A stretch of 64,000 nucleotides of DNA from Nocardioides solisilvae (lineage in GTDB: Bacteria > Actinomycetota > Actinomycetes > Propionibacteriales > Nocardioidaceae). Where the stretch lies: NCBI RefSeq assembly GCF_003194625.1, contig NZ_QHKX01000002.1, positions 62,001-126,000 of the forward strand, given 5' to 3'. The notes beneath the pieces are model-generated. The model was not told the origin of the DNA. It made no database searches and was given only the letters and a program-made list of their open reading frames with translations. Below, one piece after another: positions 27,542 through 35,787 of the stretch; position 1 is the stretch's first letter; each line of letters starts with the position of its first letter. The position numbers and the translations under genes are program-made.

Positions 27542-29595
27542 CAGGCCCCGCCCGTCCCGCCGTCGCGGTGGTCGTCGGGGGTGCCGGCGACCCGGCCACG
27601 GCGCAGGTCGCCCGCCTTCACCCGCTGCTCGTCGCGGGCGCCGCGCTCGCGGGCGGCCTGGGAGGACTGCAGCTGGTAGGGCACCGAGGTCACCATCACG
27701 CCGGGCGAGAAGAGCAGCCTGCCCTTGAGCCGCAGCGCGCTCTGGTTGTGGAGCAGCTGCTCCCACCAGCGGCCGACGACGTACTCCGGGATGTAGACGG
27801 CGACGACGCCGCGCGGGCTGGCTCGCCGGATCTCCTGCGCGTACTCGACGATCGGCCGGGAGACCTCGCGGTACGGCGAGTGGAGGACCTTGAGGGGCAC
27901 GTCCAGGCGCCGCTCGTCCCACTCAGCCAGGAGGCGGTTGGTGGCCGCCGCGTCGGTGTCGACGTAGACCGCCTCGAGCACGTTGGGGCGGGTCGCCTTG
28001 GCGAAGGCCAGGGCCCGCAGGGTGGGCTTGTGCAGCCGCGAGACCAGCACGATGGCGTGCACCCGCGTGGGCAGCACCTTGTCCTGCTCCTCCGCGGCCA
28101 GCTCGCTGGACACCTGGTCGTAGTGCCGCCGGATCGCCTGCATGACCACGAAGAAGGCGCCCATCGCCAGCAGGGTGATCCACGCGCCGTGCATGAACTT
28201 GGTCACCAGGACCACCACGAGGACCAGCGCGGTGAGGACGAGCCCCACGGTGGCGGTCGCGCGGGCGCGGTGCATCCGGCGACGGTTCGCGGCCACCCGC
28301 TCGACGCCCAGCGCGCGGGTCCAGTGCCGGACCATGCCGAGCTGGCTGAGCGTGAAGGAGACGAAGACGCCGACGATGTAGAGCTGGATCAGCCGGGTCG
28401 TCTCGGCGTCGAAGGCGACCACCAGCGCGATGGAGACCGCGGCGAGGAAGACGATGCCGTTGCTGTAGGCGAGCCGGTCGCCCCGGGCGCCGAGCGCCTT
28501 GGGCAGGAAGCCGTCCTCGGCGAGGATCGACCCCAGGACGGGGAAGCCGTTGAACGCGGTGTTGGCCGCCAGCACGAGGATCAGCGACGTCACCGTGACC
28601 ACGAAGTAGAAGCCGGGCGGGAAGTCGGTGAAGACGCCGCGGGCGATCTGCGCGATCACCGAGTGCTGGTCGTAGCCCTCCACCGGCACCCCCTGGGCGG
28701 TGAGCCGCTCGAGGTCGTCGGGGTCGACGTACTTCAGGCCCATCTCGCGGGCGAGCAGGATGACCGACATCATCATCGAGATCGAGATCAGCCCGAGCAG
28801 GAGCAGCGTGGTGGCCGCGTTGCGGCTCTTGGGCCGGCGGAAGGCGGGGACCCCGTTGGAGATCGTCTCCACCCCGGTCAGGGCGGCACAGCCCGAGGAG
28901 AAGGCGCGGGCGAGCAGCAGCATCAGCGCCAGGGTGGTCAGCGGCCCCTCGTAGCCCGGCGCCTGCTGGATCTCGAGCGAGGCGCTCTCCACCAGCGGCA
29001 GGTCGTCGCGCCACCAGCGCAGCAGGCCGTAGCCGCACATCCCCAGGACGGCGGCGATGAAGAAGTAGGTCGGCAGGGCGAACCAGGTCGCCGACTCCCG
29101 GACGCCGCGCAGGTTGACGGCGGCGAGCAGCAGCACCAGCCCGCTGGCCACGACGACCTCGTGGCCGTTGAGCGCCTCCAGGCCCGAGGACGCGTACTGC
29201 GCGGCGGCGCTGATCGAGACCGCGACGGTGAGCACGTAGTCGACCAGCAGCGCGCTGGCCACGGTCACCCCCGCCGTCCGCCCGAGGTTGACCGAGGCGA
29301 CCTCGTAGTCGCCGCCCCCGCCGGGGTAGGCGTGGACGGTCTGCCGGTACGACGTCACGACGGTGAGCATCACCAGCGCGACCGCGAGCCCGACCTTCCA
29401 GGACCACGCGTAGGCCGAAGCGCCGGCGAGGGAGAGCATGATGAAGACCTCGTCGGGGGCGTAGGCCACGGACGAGAGCGCGTCGCTGGCGAAGATGGGC
29501 AGCGCCACCCGCTTGCGCAGCAGCGACTCGCCCAGCTGGGAGCTCCGCAGCTTGCGGCCCAGCAGGATCCGCTTCGAGACATCGCCGACACCCAC
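27538..29595 (-). CDS. APC-superfamily transporter, KimA-like (probable potassium importer)
   Basis: 685 aa. Twelve predicted helices (about 25-480), then a cytosolic domain of about 190 residues. Opening LLRKRVALPIFASDALSSVAYAPDE and HAYPGGGGDYEVASVNLG are typical of this APC branch, which includes Bacillus KimA, a proton-coupled K+ importer, and M. tuberculosis Rv2690c. The cytosolic part (VHAIVLVSRLHKPTLRALAF onward) resembles a universal-stress-protein fold. Divergent from two RCK regulators of K+ transport, which supports potassium as substrate. GTG 29595 is set by TAGCCT 7 nt upstream; no ribosome binding site. K+ specificity is inferred. Confidence 0.8.
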   Translation of the reverse strand: MGVGDVSKRILLGRKLRSSQLGESLLRKRVALPIFASDALSSVAYAPDEVFIMLSLAGASAYAWSWKVGLAVALVMLTVVTSYRQTVHAYPGGGGDYEVASVNLGRTAGVTVASALLVDYVLTVAVSISAAAQYASSGLEALNGHEVVVASGLVLLLAAVNLRGVRESATWFALPTYFFIAAVLGMCGYGLLRWWRDDLPLVESASLEIQQAPGYEGPLTTLALMLLLARAFSSGCAALTGVETISNGVPAFRRPKSRNAATTLLLLGLISISMMMSVILLAREMGLKYVDPDDLERLTAQGVPVEGYDQHSVIAQIARGVFTDFPPGFYFVVTVTSLILVLAANTAFNGFPVLGSILAEDGFLPKALGARGDRLAYSNGIVFLAAVSIALVVAFDAETTRLIQLYIVGVFVSFTLSQLGMVRHWTRALGVERVAANRRRMHRARATATVGLVLTALVLVVVLVTKFMHGAWITLLAMGAFFVVMQAIRRHYDQVSSELAAEEQDKVLPTRVHAIVLVSRLHKPTLRALAFAKATRPNVLEAVYVDTDAAATNRLLAEWDERRLDVPLKVLHSPYREVSRPIVEYAQEIRRASPRGVVAVYIPEYVVGRWWEQLLHNQSALRLKGRLLFSPGVMVTSVPYQLQSSQAARERGARDEQRVKAGDLRRGRVAGTPDDHRDGGTGGAW

Positions 29596-29602
29596 GAGCG
29601 GA

Positions 29603-29608
29603 AGGCTA
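29603..29608 (-). promoter_or_regulatory. -10 element of the KimA-like gene (leaderless)
   Basis: TAGCCT on the minus strand, 7 nt before the GTG at 29595, in the 83-bp divergent gap shared with ceoB. Confidence 0.55.
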
Positions 29609-29666
29609 GTCGCACCCGGGCCCCGACACCGCGCGACGACCCCACCCGGGCGGGGCGGGGCTGGGA

Positions 29667-29672
29667 TACGGT
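29667..29672 (+). promoter_or_regulatory. -10 element of ceoB (leaderless)
   Basis: TACGGT, 6 nt before the GTG at 29679. Back-to-back with the promoter of the KimA-like gene. Confidence 0.5.
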
Positions 29673-29678
29673 TCACCC

Positions 29679-30341
29679 GTGCACGTCGTCATCATGGGTT
29701 GCGGCCGGGTCGGCTCCACGCTCGCGCGCAGCCTCGAGGACCGGAACCACACCGTCTCGGTGATCGACAGCGAGCCCGACTCGTTCCGCCGCCTCGGGCC
29801 GGGGTTCAACGGCGACAAGGTGACCGGCTACGGCTTCGACCAGGCGGTGCTGGAGAAGGCGGGGATCCGCCGCGCGGACGCCTTCGCGGCCGTCTCCAGC
29901 GGCGACAACTCCAACATCATCGCCGCCCGGGTGGCCCGCGAGACCTTCGGGATCCAGCAGGTCGTCGCCCGGATCTACGACCCGGGGCGCGCGGAGGTCT
30001 ACCAGCGCCTGGGGATCACCACGGTCGCCACGGTGAAGTGGACCTCCGACCAGGTGCTGCGACGGATCCTGCCGGCGGGCGCCGAGCCCACCTTCCGCGA
30101 CCCCTCGGGCACCATCCGGCTGGACCAGGTGCCGGTGCCCGACGCGTGGATCGGCCACCGCACCGTGCACTTCCAGGAGCAGACCCGCAGCCGGATCGCG
30201 TGGATCGACCGGCTCGGCGAGGGCATGCTCCCCAAGCGCGAGAGCGTGATCCAGGAGGGGGACGTGCTCCACCTGGTGATCCGCGAGGAGCACGCGGCGG
30301 ACGCCTACCGCGTCCTCAACCGGGGACCCGAGGAGGACTGA
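29679..30341 (+). CDS. ceoB: TrkA-type RCK potassium transport regulator
   Basis: 220 aa. N-terminal RCK-N Rossmann domain with MHVVIMGCGRVGSTLARSLE and the acidic residue in VIDSEPDSF that binds the NAD ribose; C-terminal RCK-C/TrkA_C part from about residue 135. Such proteins gate K+ transporters on the cytosolic side in response to NAD(H), ATP or c-di-AMP. Corresponds to Rv2691. GTG start without ribosome binding site. The ceoC ATG follows 1 bp after the stop. Confidence 0.92.
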   Translation: MHVVIMGCGRVGSTLARSLEDRNHTVSVIDSEPDSFRRLGPGFNGDKVTGYGFDQAVLEKAGIRRADAFAAVSSGDNSNIIAARVARETFGIQQVVARIYDPGRAEVYQRLGITTVATVKWTSDQVLRRILPAGAEPTFRDPSGTIRLDQVPVPDAWIGHRTVHFQEQTRSRIAWIDRLGEGMLPKRESVIQEGDVLHLVIREEHAADAYRVLNRGPEED

Positions 30342-30342
30342 G

Positions 30343-31008
30343 ATGCGCGTCGCCATCGCCGGGGCCGGGGCCGTCGGCCGGTCCATCGCCCGCGAGCTGA
30401 TCGAGAACGGCCACCAGGTGCTGCTGATCGACCGCAACCCCGAGGCCGTCAAGCAGGAGCGGGTGCCGCACGCGGAGTGGCTGCTCGCCGACTCGTGCGA
30501 GCTCTCCTCGCTGGAGGAGGCCCGGCTCGACCGCTGCGACGTGGTGATCGCCGCCACCGGCGACGACAAGGCCAACCTCGTCACCTCGCTGCTGGCCAAG
30601 ACCGAGTTCGGCGTGCCCCGCACGGTGGGGCGGGTCAACCACCCCGACAACGAGTGGCTCTTCACGGAGGCCTGGGGGGTCGACGTCAACGTCTCGACCC
30701 CGCGGATCATGTCCGCGCTGGTGGAGGAGGCGGTCTCGGTCGGCGACCTCGTGCGGCTCTTCACGTTCCGCCAGGGCAACGCCAACCTCGTGGAGATGAC
30801 GCTGCCCGACGACTCCCCCTACGTCGGCAAGCCCGCGGGCCTGGTGCCCTTCCCCGAGAACTGCTCGCTGGTCACGATCCTGCGCGACGGACAGGTCTAC
30901 CCGCCCAGCGACGAGCAGCCGCTGGAGTCGGGCGACGAGCTCCTCTTCGTCGTCTCCGCCGAGTCCGAGGTCGAGCTCGAGCGGACGCTCGCCCCGCACC
31001 AGCACTGA
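30343..31008 (+). CDS. ceoC: TrkA-type RCK potassium transport regulator, second copy
   Basis: 221 aa. RCK-N with MRVAIAGAGAVGRSIARELI and VLLIDRNPEAV, then TrkA_C from about residue 140. Paralog of the preceding gene and equivalent to Rv2692; two different RCK subunits probably form a heteromeric gating ring. The ATG sits 1 bp after the ceoB stop, so the two are coupled. No TrkH/TrkG membrane subunit is encoded nearby. Confidence 0.92.
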   Translation: MRVAIAGAGAVGRSIARELIENGHQVLLIDRNPEAVKQERVPHAEWLLADSCELSSLEEARLDRCDVVIAATGDDKANLVTSLLAKTEFGVPRTVGRVNHPDNEWLFTEAWGVDVNVSTPRIMSALVEEAVSVGDLVRLFTFRQGNANLVEMTLPDDSPYVGKPAGLVPFPENCSLVTILRDGQVYPPSDEQPLESGDELLFVVSAESEVELERTLAPHQH

Positions 31009-31014
31009 CGCGGA

Positions 31015-31812
31015 TCAGGCCGGGTCCTCCGCGGCCGGTCGCAGCGGGGTGTGGTTGCGCGCCAGCAGCCACACCATCGCGGCCAGCGCCGCGAGCTGGA
31101 GGGGCCAGCCCAAGCCGATCTTGAGCAGCCCGAGCGCCGCGATCGCCGTGTCGGGGTCGAGGGCGCCCGAGTCGCCCGCGAGCCAGATCGGCGCCTGCAC
31201 CGCGACCCGGAGCACGCAGGGGGCCGCGAGCACCCAGGTGAGCAGGCTGCTCAGCCGTACCACCTGCCGGTCGTCGTGCCACGCGGTGGGGTCCCCGGTC
31301 ACGCTGCCCACCATGAAGCCGACCAGCGGCCACCCGACCAGGCAGCTGAGCGCCAGCACGACGGCGTACCCGCCGTTGTAGAGGATCCCCGGGAGGAAGT
31401 AGGCCAGCGCCTGCTCCTGCTCCGACCCCCCGGCCGCCGCGGCCCGCTGGACGAAGAACCAACCGATCCCGATGCCGACGAGGGCGTTGACGCAGAACTG
31501 CACGGTGGAGCGTTGCACCAGGCGCACGACGAGGAGCAGGACCGCCGCGGCGATGCTGACGGTGAGCGCGAGGCGCAGGTCCTTCCCGAGCAGCCAGGTC
31601 AGGGTGAAGAGGATGGTGGGCACCGCCGCCTCGACCATGCCCCGGCGTCCGCCCAGCGCCTGGGCCAGCTGCCGCCGGACCAGCGCCTCCACCGTCTCGA
31701 CGGCCGCGTCCTCGCGTCCCTCGCGTCCCTCGCGTCCCTCGGGGGCCCCGGGGCGGTCGGGCTGGTCGGGGTGCCGACGGTCCTCGTGGTCCTCGTGGTC
31801 CTCGACGCTCAC
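31015..31812 (-). CDS. DUF3159 membrane protein
   Basis: 265 aa (Rv2693c-like). N-terminal 40 residues are charged and made partly of short tandem repeats (EDHEDHED, EGREGREGRED); then at least six membrane helices, e.g. TILFTLTWLLGKDLRLALTVSIAAAVLLLVVRLVQ. The pattern NALVGIGIGWFF ... YFLPGILYNGGYAVVLALSCLVGWPLVGFMVG fits DUF3159, which looks like an intracellular-septation/YciC-type membrane protein; function unknown. GTG start overlaps the OB-fold gene stop by 4 bp. Convergent with ceoC, 6 bp apart. Confidence 0.85.
   Translation of the reverse strand: MSVEDHEDHEDRRHPDQPDRPGAPEGREGREGREDAAVETVEALVRRQLAQALGGRRGMVEAAVPTILFTLTWLLGKDLRLALTVSIAAAVLLLVVRLVQRSTVQFCVNALVGIGIGWFFVQRAAAAGGSEQEQALAYFLPGILYNGGYAVVLALSCLVGWPLVGFMVGSVTGDPTAWHDDRQVVRLSSLLTWVLAAPCVLRVAVQAPIWLAGDSGALDPDTAIAALGLLKIGLGWPLQLAALAAMVWLLARNHTPLRPAAEDPA
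31712..31805. repeat. Two 9-bp tandem repeat tracts in the DUF3159 N-terminus
   Basis: TCGCGTCCC repeats three times from 31712 and GGTCCTCGT-type units repeat three times from 31779. They stay in frame and encode EGR and EDH repeats. Length variation between strains is likely. Confidence 0.7.
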
Positions 31813-32228
31813 GGGACCAGCTCGTAGCGAGGGTTGTACATGATCCGGCGACCCTCGTGGACGCCGATCCGGCCGGCCGCCGACAGGGAGCGCCCGGGCT
31901 CGATGCCGATGATCCGGCGCCGGCCCAGCCACACCAGGGTCACCACGTCGGTGCCGTCCTCCAGGTCGGCCTCCAGGGCCGGCACGCCGCCCCGGGGACG
32001 GAGCGTCACGGTGCGCAGGCTCCCGCGGAGCAGCACGGGCTCGCGCTCGGGGGCGTCCCGGATGGTCTGCACGCCGTCGCCGCCGTGGACCTGGCGGAGG
32101 TCCCGCGCCTGCTGGTCGCCGCTGTCGGCCCAGCGCGACAGGCTCTGCCGCAGGCGCCGGCGCACGCCCATGGCGCCGTTCCCGCCACCCTGCTCGTCAC
32201 CCACGGCCCGCTCCTCGTCTGCGCTCAC
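31809..32228 (-). CDS. OB-fold nucleic-acid-binding protein (Rv2694c-like)
   Basis: 139 aa. N-terminal helical part GVRRRLRQSLSRWADSGDQ, then an OB-fold from about residue 65: VLLRGSLRTVTLRPRGG, LEADLEDGTDVVTLVWLGRRRIIGIEPGR and HEGRRIMYNPRYELV. This resembles the RecG-type OB domain. Its position between DUF3159 and DUF3710/dut is conserved across actinobacteria, but the role is unknown. GTG start at 32228, 24 bp after the DUF3710 gene. Confidence 0.85.
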   Translation of the reverse strand: MSADEERAVGDEQGGGNGAMGVRRRLRQSLSRWADSGDQQARDLRQVHGGDGVQTIRDAPEREPVLLRGSLRTVTLRPRGGVPALEADLEDGTDVVTLVWLGRRRIIGIEPGRSLSAAGRIGVHEGRRIMYNPRYELVP

Positions 32229-32252
32229 TCGTCGCCGCTCACTGGGTCCGGC

Positions 32253-32882
32253 TCACTCGGCCCGGCGCGCGTCGGGCGGCAGCCGGAAGCCCAGCGGGCG
32301 TCCGACCGGCATGGCCTGGTCGCCGCGGCGCACCGCCACGGAGGCGAGGGCGTCCTCCCACTCCCCCGCCGACTCCGGCTCCATCGCCGGCCGGCCCAGC
32401 AGGGAGGCGCGCAGCATCCAGCGCGAGCCGTTGATGCCGATCACCCGTGAGGGCTGGACCGCCTCGGTGCCGTCCTGACGGCGGACGGGCATCCGGCACT
32501 CCAGCTCGGTGCCCCAGCGGCCCTCGCGCTCCGCGACGGTGCCGCCGCGGCGGACGACGTCCTCGGCGATCTGGGGACGCACCTCGCTCCACAGGTCGCC
32601 GTGCCGCGGGGCGGAGAAGACCTGGAGCTCCATCGCGCCGTCCTCGCCGACCAGGAGCGCGCTGGCGACCTCGCCGCTCTCCTCGTTGACCTGGAGCCGC
32701 AGCTCCCGACCCGGGGAGGGCGCGATCTGCAGGGCGCCGATGTCGATGCGGTCGACGCCGTCGGCGAGCGTCTCCGCGTCGTGGGGCCCCACCGTGGTCG
32801 CGCCCGCGTCCTGCGCCGCGTCCGCCGGGTCGGCGGTCGGCGCGGGGTTCGACGACTGGTCGGCCTTGCGACGGAACTTCAC
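32253..32882 (-). CDS. DUF3710 protein
   Basis: 209 aa (Rv2696c-like). Disordered start ([20 protein letters not shown]), then the conserved core with [44 protein letters not shown] and [15 protein letters not shown]. The function is unknown. GTG start with AGGAGG 9 nt upstream, overlapping the dut stop by 4 bp (GTGA), so it is translated after dut in one operon. Confidence 0.9.
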   Translation of the reverse strand: MKFRRKADQSSNPAPTADPADAAQDAGATTVGPHDAETLADGVDRIDIGALQIAPSPGRELRLQVNEESGEVASALLVGEDGAMELQVFSAPRHGDLWSEVRPQIAEDVVRRGGTVAEREGRWGTELECRMPVRRQDGTEAVQPSRVIGINGSRWMLRASLLGRPAMEPESAGEWEDALASVAVRRGDQAMPVGRPLGFRLPPDARRAE

Positions 32883-33433
32883 TGCTGATGCCTCCTGGTC
32901 TCGGGGTCCCCGCCGCTGCGGTCCGCGGCCGGGGCGGGTCCGGACCCGCCGAATCCCCCGGTAGAACCGTAGCCCCCGGGGCCACGGCTGGATCCCGGGA
33001 GTTCCCCCACCTCCACGAACCGCGCCGTCTCGAACCGCTGGACGACCAGCTGGGCGATCCGGTCGCCGCGCCGCAGCTCCACGGGCTCGGTGCGGTCGTG
33101 GTTGACGAGGAGCACCTTCACCTCGCCGCGGTAGCCGGAGTCGACGGTGCCGGGGGTGTTGACGATCGAGACGCCGTGCCGGGCGGCCAGCCCGGAGCGC
33201 GGGTGGACGAGCGCGACGTACCCCTCGGGCAGCGCGAGGGCGATCCCGGTGGGGACCAGCGCCCGTTCCCCGGGGGCCAGCAGGAGGTCGACGGTCGAGC
33301 ACAGGTCGGCCCCCGCGTCGCCCGGGTGGGCGTAGGAGGGCAGCGGCAGCCCGGGGTCGATCCGGACCACCGGGACGTCGAGCAGACCGCCTGGCGGCGC
33401 GGCGACGGGCGGGGTCGGGGCGGGGTCGGTCAC
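32879..33433 (-). CDS. dut: dUTP diphosphatase
   Basis: 184 aa. Converts dUTP to dUMP and pyrophosphate, keeping uracil out of DNA. All five trimeric-dUTPase motifs are visible: [41 protein letters not shown] and the C-terminal [13 protein letters not shown]. The tail after motif 5 (about 25 residues) is longer than usual. GTG start, TAGGCT 8 nt upstream, leaderless. First gene of the dut-DUF3710-OB-DUF3159 operon and divergent from DUF3093, as in M. tuberculosis. Confidence 0.96.
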   Translation of the reverse strand: MTDPAPTPPVAAPPGGLLDVPVVRIDPGLPLPSYAHPGDAGADLCSTVDLLLAPGERALVPTGIALALPEGYVALVHPRSGLAARHGVSIVNTPGTVDSGYRGEVKVLLVNHDRTEPVELRRGDRIAQLVVQRFETARFVEVGELPGSSRGPGGYGSTGGFGGSGPAPAADRSGGDPETRRHQQ

Positions 33434-33441
33434 GACCGAGC

Positions 33442-33447
33442 AGCCTA
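33442..33447 (-). promoter_or_regulatory. -10 element of the dut operon (leaderless)
   Basis: TAGGCT on the minus strand, 8 nt before the GTG at 33433, within the 78-bp divergent gap. Confidence 0.55.
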
Positions 33448-33499
33448 CCGGCGGGCCCGGCCCGGCCCGCCCCGCCGGGCGGCCGCGGACTCCCCCGCC

Positions 33500-33505
33500 T
33501 ATCCT
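33500..33505 (+). promoter_or_regulatory. -10 element of the DUF3093 gene (leaderless)
   Basis: TATCCT, 6 nt before the GTG at 33512. Confidence 0.55.
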
Positions 33506-33511
33506 TGGTCC

Positions 33512-33994
33512 GTGGAGTACGCCGAACGCCTGCACGTCCCGCTGCGCTGGTGGGTGCAGGGGACCATGCTGGTCGCCAGCCTGTGGCTGGCCGTCCTGGT
33601 GGCGGTGCCCGAGACCACCGGCGGCCTCCTCGCCTCGCTCGCCGTGGCAGGGGTCGCGACGGCCCTGATGGCGTGCCTCTTCCTCTCCCTGGCGGCGCGC
33701 GTCGTCGTCGCCGACGGGGTGCTGCGAGCCGGACGCGCCCACATCGAGGTCCACCACCTCGGAGCCGTGGAGGTCCTGGACGCCGCGCGCACCCGCGCCG
33801 TGACCGGCGTGGAGGCGGACGCCCGGGCGTTCCTGCTCATCCGTCCCTACCTCAAGCGGTCGGTCCGCGTGGAGATCACCGACCCCCGCGACCCAGCCCC
33901 CTACTGGTTGCTGCACAGCCGGCACCCCGGGCGCCTGGCGGCCGCCCTCGAGCAGGCCGTCGCCCGCCGCATGACCGACCGCGCCGCTGGGTAG
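33512..33994 (+). CDS. DUF3093 membrane protein
   Basis: 160 aa (Rv2698-like). Two membrane helices ([19 protein letters not shown] and [20 protein letters not shown]) followed by a PH-like domain with [21 protein letters not shown] and [20 protein letters not shown]. Function unknown. GTG start set by the leaderless -10. The next gene follows 27 bp downstream. Confidence 0.88.
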   Translation: MEYAERLHVPLRWWVQGTMLVASLWLAVLVAVPETTGGLLASLAVAGVATALMACLFLSLAARVVVADGVLRAGRAHIEVHHLGAVEVLDAARTRAVTGVEADARAFLLIRPYLKRSVRVEITDPRDPAPYWLLHSRHPGRLAAALEQAVARRMTDRAAG

Positions 33995-34021
33995 GGTCAC
34001 CCAGACACCCCAGGAGGACAC

Positions 34022-34327
34022 ATGGCATCGAGCTCCAAGTTCTGGACCGTCTTCTCCCTCGGCTCGGCGCTCACCGCCGCGGCCGTGGCGAGGAAGACCC
34101 TGACCACGTCGTGGCGCGCGGCCACGGGCAAGAACCCCCCGGAGAACCCGGCCGACCCCGACGTCGACATCTGGGAGGCGGTCGCGTGGGCCGCGGTGAG
34201 CGGCATCGCGATGCAGGTGGCCCGGATGCTGGCCACCCGCAAGGCCGCGAACTACTACGCGAAGTCCACCGGGCACCTGCCGCCCGACCTGCAGAAGGAC
34301 GACCAGCGGGCGGACGCCACCGGCTGA
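34022..34327 (+). CDS. DUF4235 protein
   Basis: 101 aa. A small membrane-associated protein: [21 protein letters not shown] and [23 protein letters not shown] give two amphipathic/hydrophobic helices, the DUF4235 pattern. Function unknown. ATG with AGGAGG 6 nt upstream, so unlike its neighbours it uses a canonical ribosome binding site. Followed by a strong terminator. Confidence 0.88.
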   Translation: MASSSKFWTVFSLGSALTAAAVARKTLTTSWRAATGKNPPENPADPDVDIWEAVAWAAVSGIAMQVARMLATRKAANYYAKSTGHLPPDLQKDDQRADATG

Positions 34328-34382
34328 GCCGCCCGCCCGACCCACGCGTCGCCCGTCCCACCCGTGGCCGGGACCGGACGCA

Positions 34383-34420
34383 CGAAGGCCGCGACCCCCC
34401 GAGGGGGTCGCGGCCTTTCG
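34383..34420. terminator. Strong terminator after the DUF4235 gene
   Basis: CGAAGGCCGCGACCCC pairs with GGGGTCGCGGCCTTTCG around a short CCGAG loop. It also ends the convergent DUF4193 gene (stop at 34456). Confidence 0.85.
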
Positions 34421-34455
34421 TCGTGCCGGCGCGGCTCGCGGGGAGCCGGAGGCGC

Positions 34456-34746
34456 TCAGACGCAGTCGCGGCAGGTCATCGTCTTCTCGTCCGCGAGCTG
34501 GCTGCGGTGGTGCACGAGGAAGCAGCTCATGCAGGTGAACTCGTCCTCCTGCTTGGGCTTCACCTCGACCGCCAGCTCCTCGTGGGACAGGTCGGCGCCC
34601 GGGAGCTCGAAGGACTCCGCGGCCTCCGTCTCGTCCTCGTCGACCTTGCCGGAGTTCTTGTCGTGACGCCGCGCCTTGAGCTCTTCGATGCTCTCTTCGC
34701 TCTGGTCTTCCTCGGTCTTGCGTGGTGCGTCGTAGTCGGTCGCCAT
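34456..34746 (-). CDS. DUF4193 zinc-ribbon-like protein
   Basis: 96 aa (Rv2699c-like). Acidic N-terminal two thirds ([19 protein letters not shown]), then a CxxC ... CxxC pair in [14 protein letters not shown] and TCRDCV that probably binds zinc. The family is highly conserved in actinobacteria and usually strongly expressed; the function is unknown. ATG at 34746 with GAAGAGG upstream. In the 174 bp before it (34747-34920) CACAAT is a possible -10; nothing else but a hairpin next to the suhB stop. Confidence 0.92.
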   Translation of the reverse strand: MATDYDAPRKTEEDQSEESIEELKARRHDKNSGKVDEDETEAAESFELPGADLSHEELAVEVKPKQEDEFTCMSCFLVHHRSQLADEKTMTCRDCV

Positions 34747-34896
34747 GTGCCCTCTTCCAGTTACCGGTCCGCTGGCCGTGCCGCCGGCCTAGTCCTCGTG
34801 CGCGGGCCGATTGTGCACCATGGACCCGTCCGGAGCACCAGTGCCCCGTCCGGGTGTCGGAGAATCGACCACGCGACCGGCCCAACCACGCCCTGC

Positions 34897-34914
34897 ACGC
34901 GGGTATTCCCGCGT
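34897..34914 (-). terminator. Perfect hairpin after the inositol-phosphatase-type gene
   Basis: ACGCGGG-TATT-CCCGCGT, 7-bp arms, just past the stop at 34921 of the minus-strand gene. Confidence 0.5.
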
Positions 34915-34920
34915 CGTGGA

Positions 34921-35787
34921 TCACTCGACAACAGCGAGGAACCCCGTCTCGGCCAGCAGTCCGACCAGCTCGTCGAAACCGTCGGCGGGCCCGGCCACCA
35001 GGACCGGGGAGGGCGCACCCGTCCCGGGCTCCTCCGGACCTAGCCCGGGCAGCCTCGCGAACCGGCCGCCCGCCTCCTCGACCACCAGCGAGCCCGCCGC
35101 CCAGTCCCAGGGCCGGGGCCCCTGCTCCACGTACGCGTCGGCGAGCCCCGCCGCCACGTGGCAGAGGTCGAGGGCGCAGGAGCCCAGGCGACGGACGTCG
35201 CGCACCCGGGGCAGCAGCCGCGCCACGCACGCGCCCTGGTGGGCGCGCACCTCGGCCAGGTAGCCGAAGCCGGTGAGGACCAGCCGCTGCGGGACCGGCA
35301 CGGTCGGCCGCACCCGGAGCGGGACGCCGTCGCGGGTGGCGCCCAGGCCCCTGGCCGCGGCGTGGGTGTGCCCGTGCGGGACGTCCACGACCGCTCCCGC
35401 GACCACGACGCCGTCGACCTCGGCGGCCACGGAGACGGCGTACTCCGGGATCCCGTAGAGCAGGTTCACCGTGCCGTCGACGGGGTCGACCACCCAGCGC
35501 ACGCCGGTGGTGCCCGCGACGTCGCCCTCCTCCTCGCCGAGCACCCCGTCGCCCGGGCGCAGCTCGGCGAGGCGGCGGCGCAGCAGCCGCTCGCTGGCCC
35601 GGTCGGCCTCGGTCACCACGTCGACGGCGCTGGACTTGGTCGCCGCCACCTCGACGCCGCGGGTCGCGGTCGTCGTCCGGACCAGCTCCGCGGCCTCCCG
35701 GGCGACCGTCACGGCGACGTCGCGCAGCGACGCCGCCAGGCGGGTCGGGGCGTCCGTCCCCGCCTCCCCGGTCACCCCCGGCCTCAC
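34921..35787 (-). CDS. suhB: Inositol-monophosphatase-family protein (SuhB-like)
   Basis: 288 aa, Mg-dependent sugar/inositol phosphate phosphatase. Metal-site motifs: [33 protein letters not shown] and [16 protein letters not shown]. Rv2701c is the counterpart in the same conserved block. The residue after VN is L where F is common, a mild change. GTG 35787 is chosen because it overlaps the ferrochelatase stop by 4 bp; GTG 35775 is an alternative. The true substrate (inositol phosphate, histidinol phosphate or PAP) is not certain. Confidence 0.88.
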   Translation of the reverse strand: MRPGVTGEAGTDAPTRLAASLRDVAVTVAREAAELVRTTTATRGVEVAATKSSAVDVVTEADRASERLLRRRLAELRPGDGVLGEEEGDVAGTTGVRWVVDPVDGTVNLLYGIPEYAVSVAAEVDGVVVAGAVVDVPHGHTHAAARGLGATRDGVPLRVRPTVPVPQRLVLTGFGYLAEVRAHQGACVARLLPRVRDVRRLGSCALDLCHVAAGLADAYVEQGPRPWDWAAGSLVVEEAGGRFARLPGLGPEEPGTGAPSPVLVAGPADGFDELVGLLAETGFLAVVE

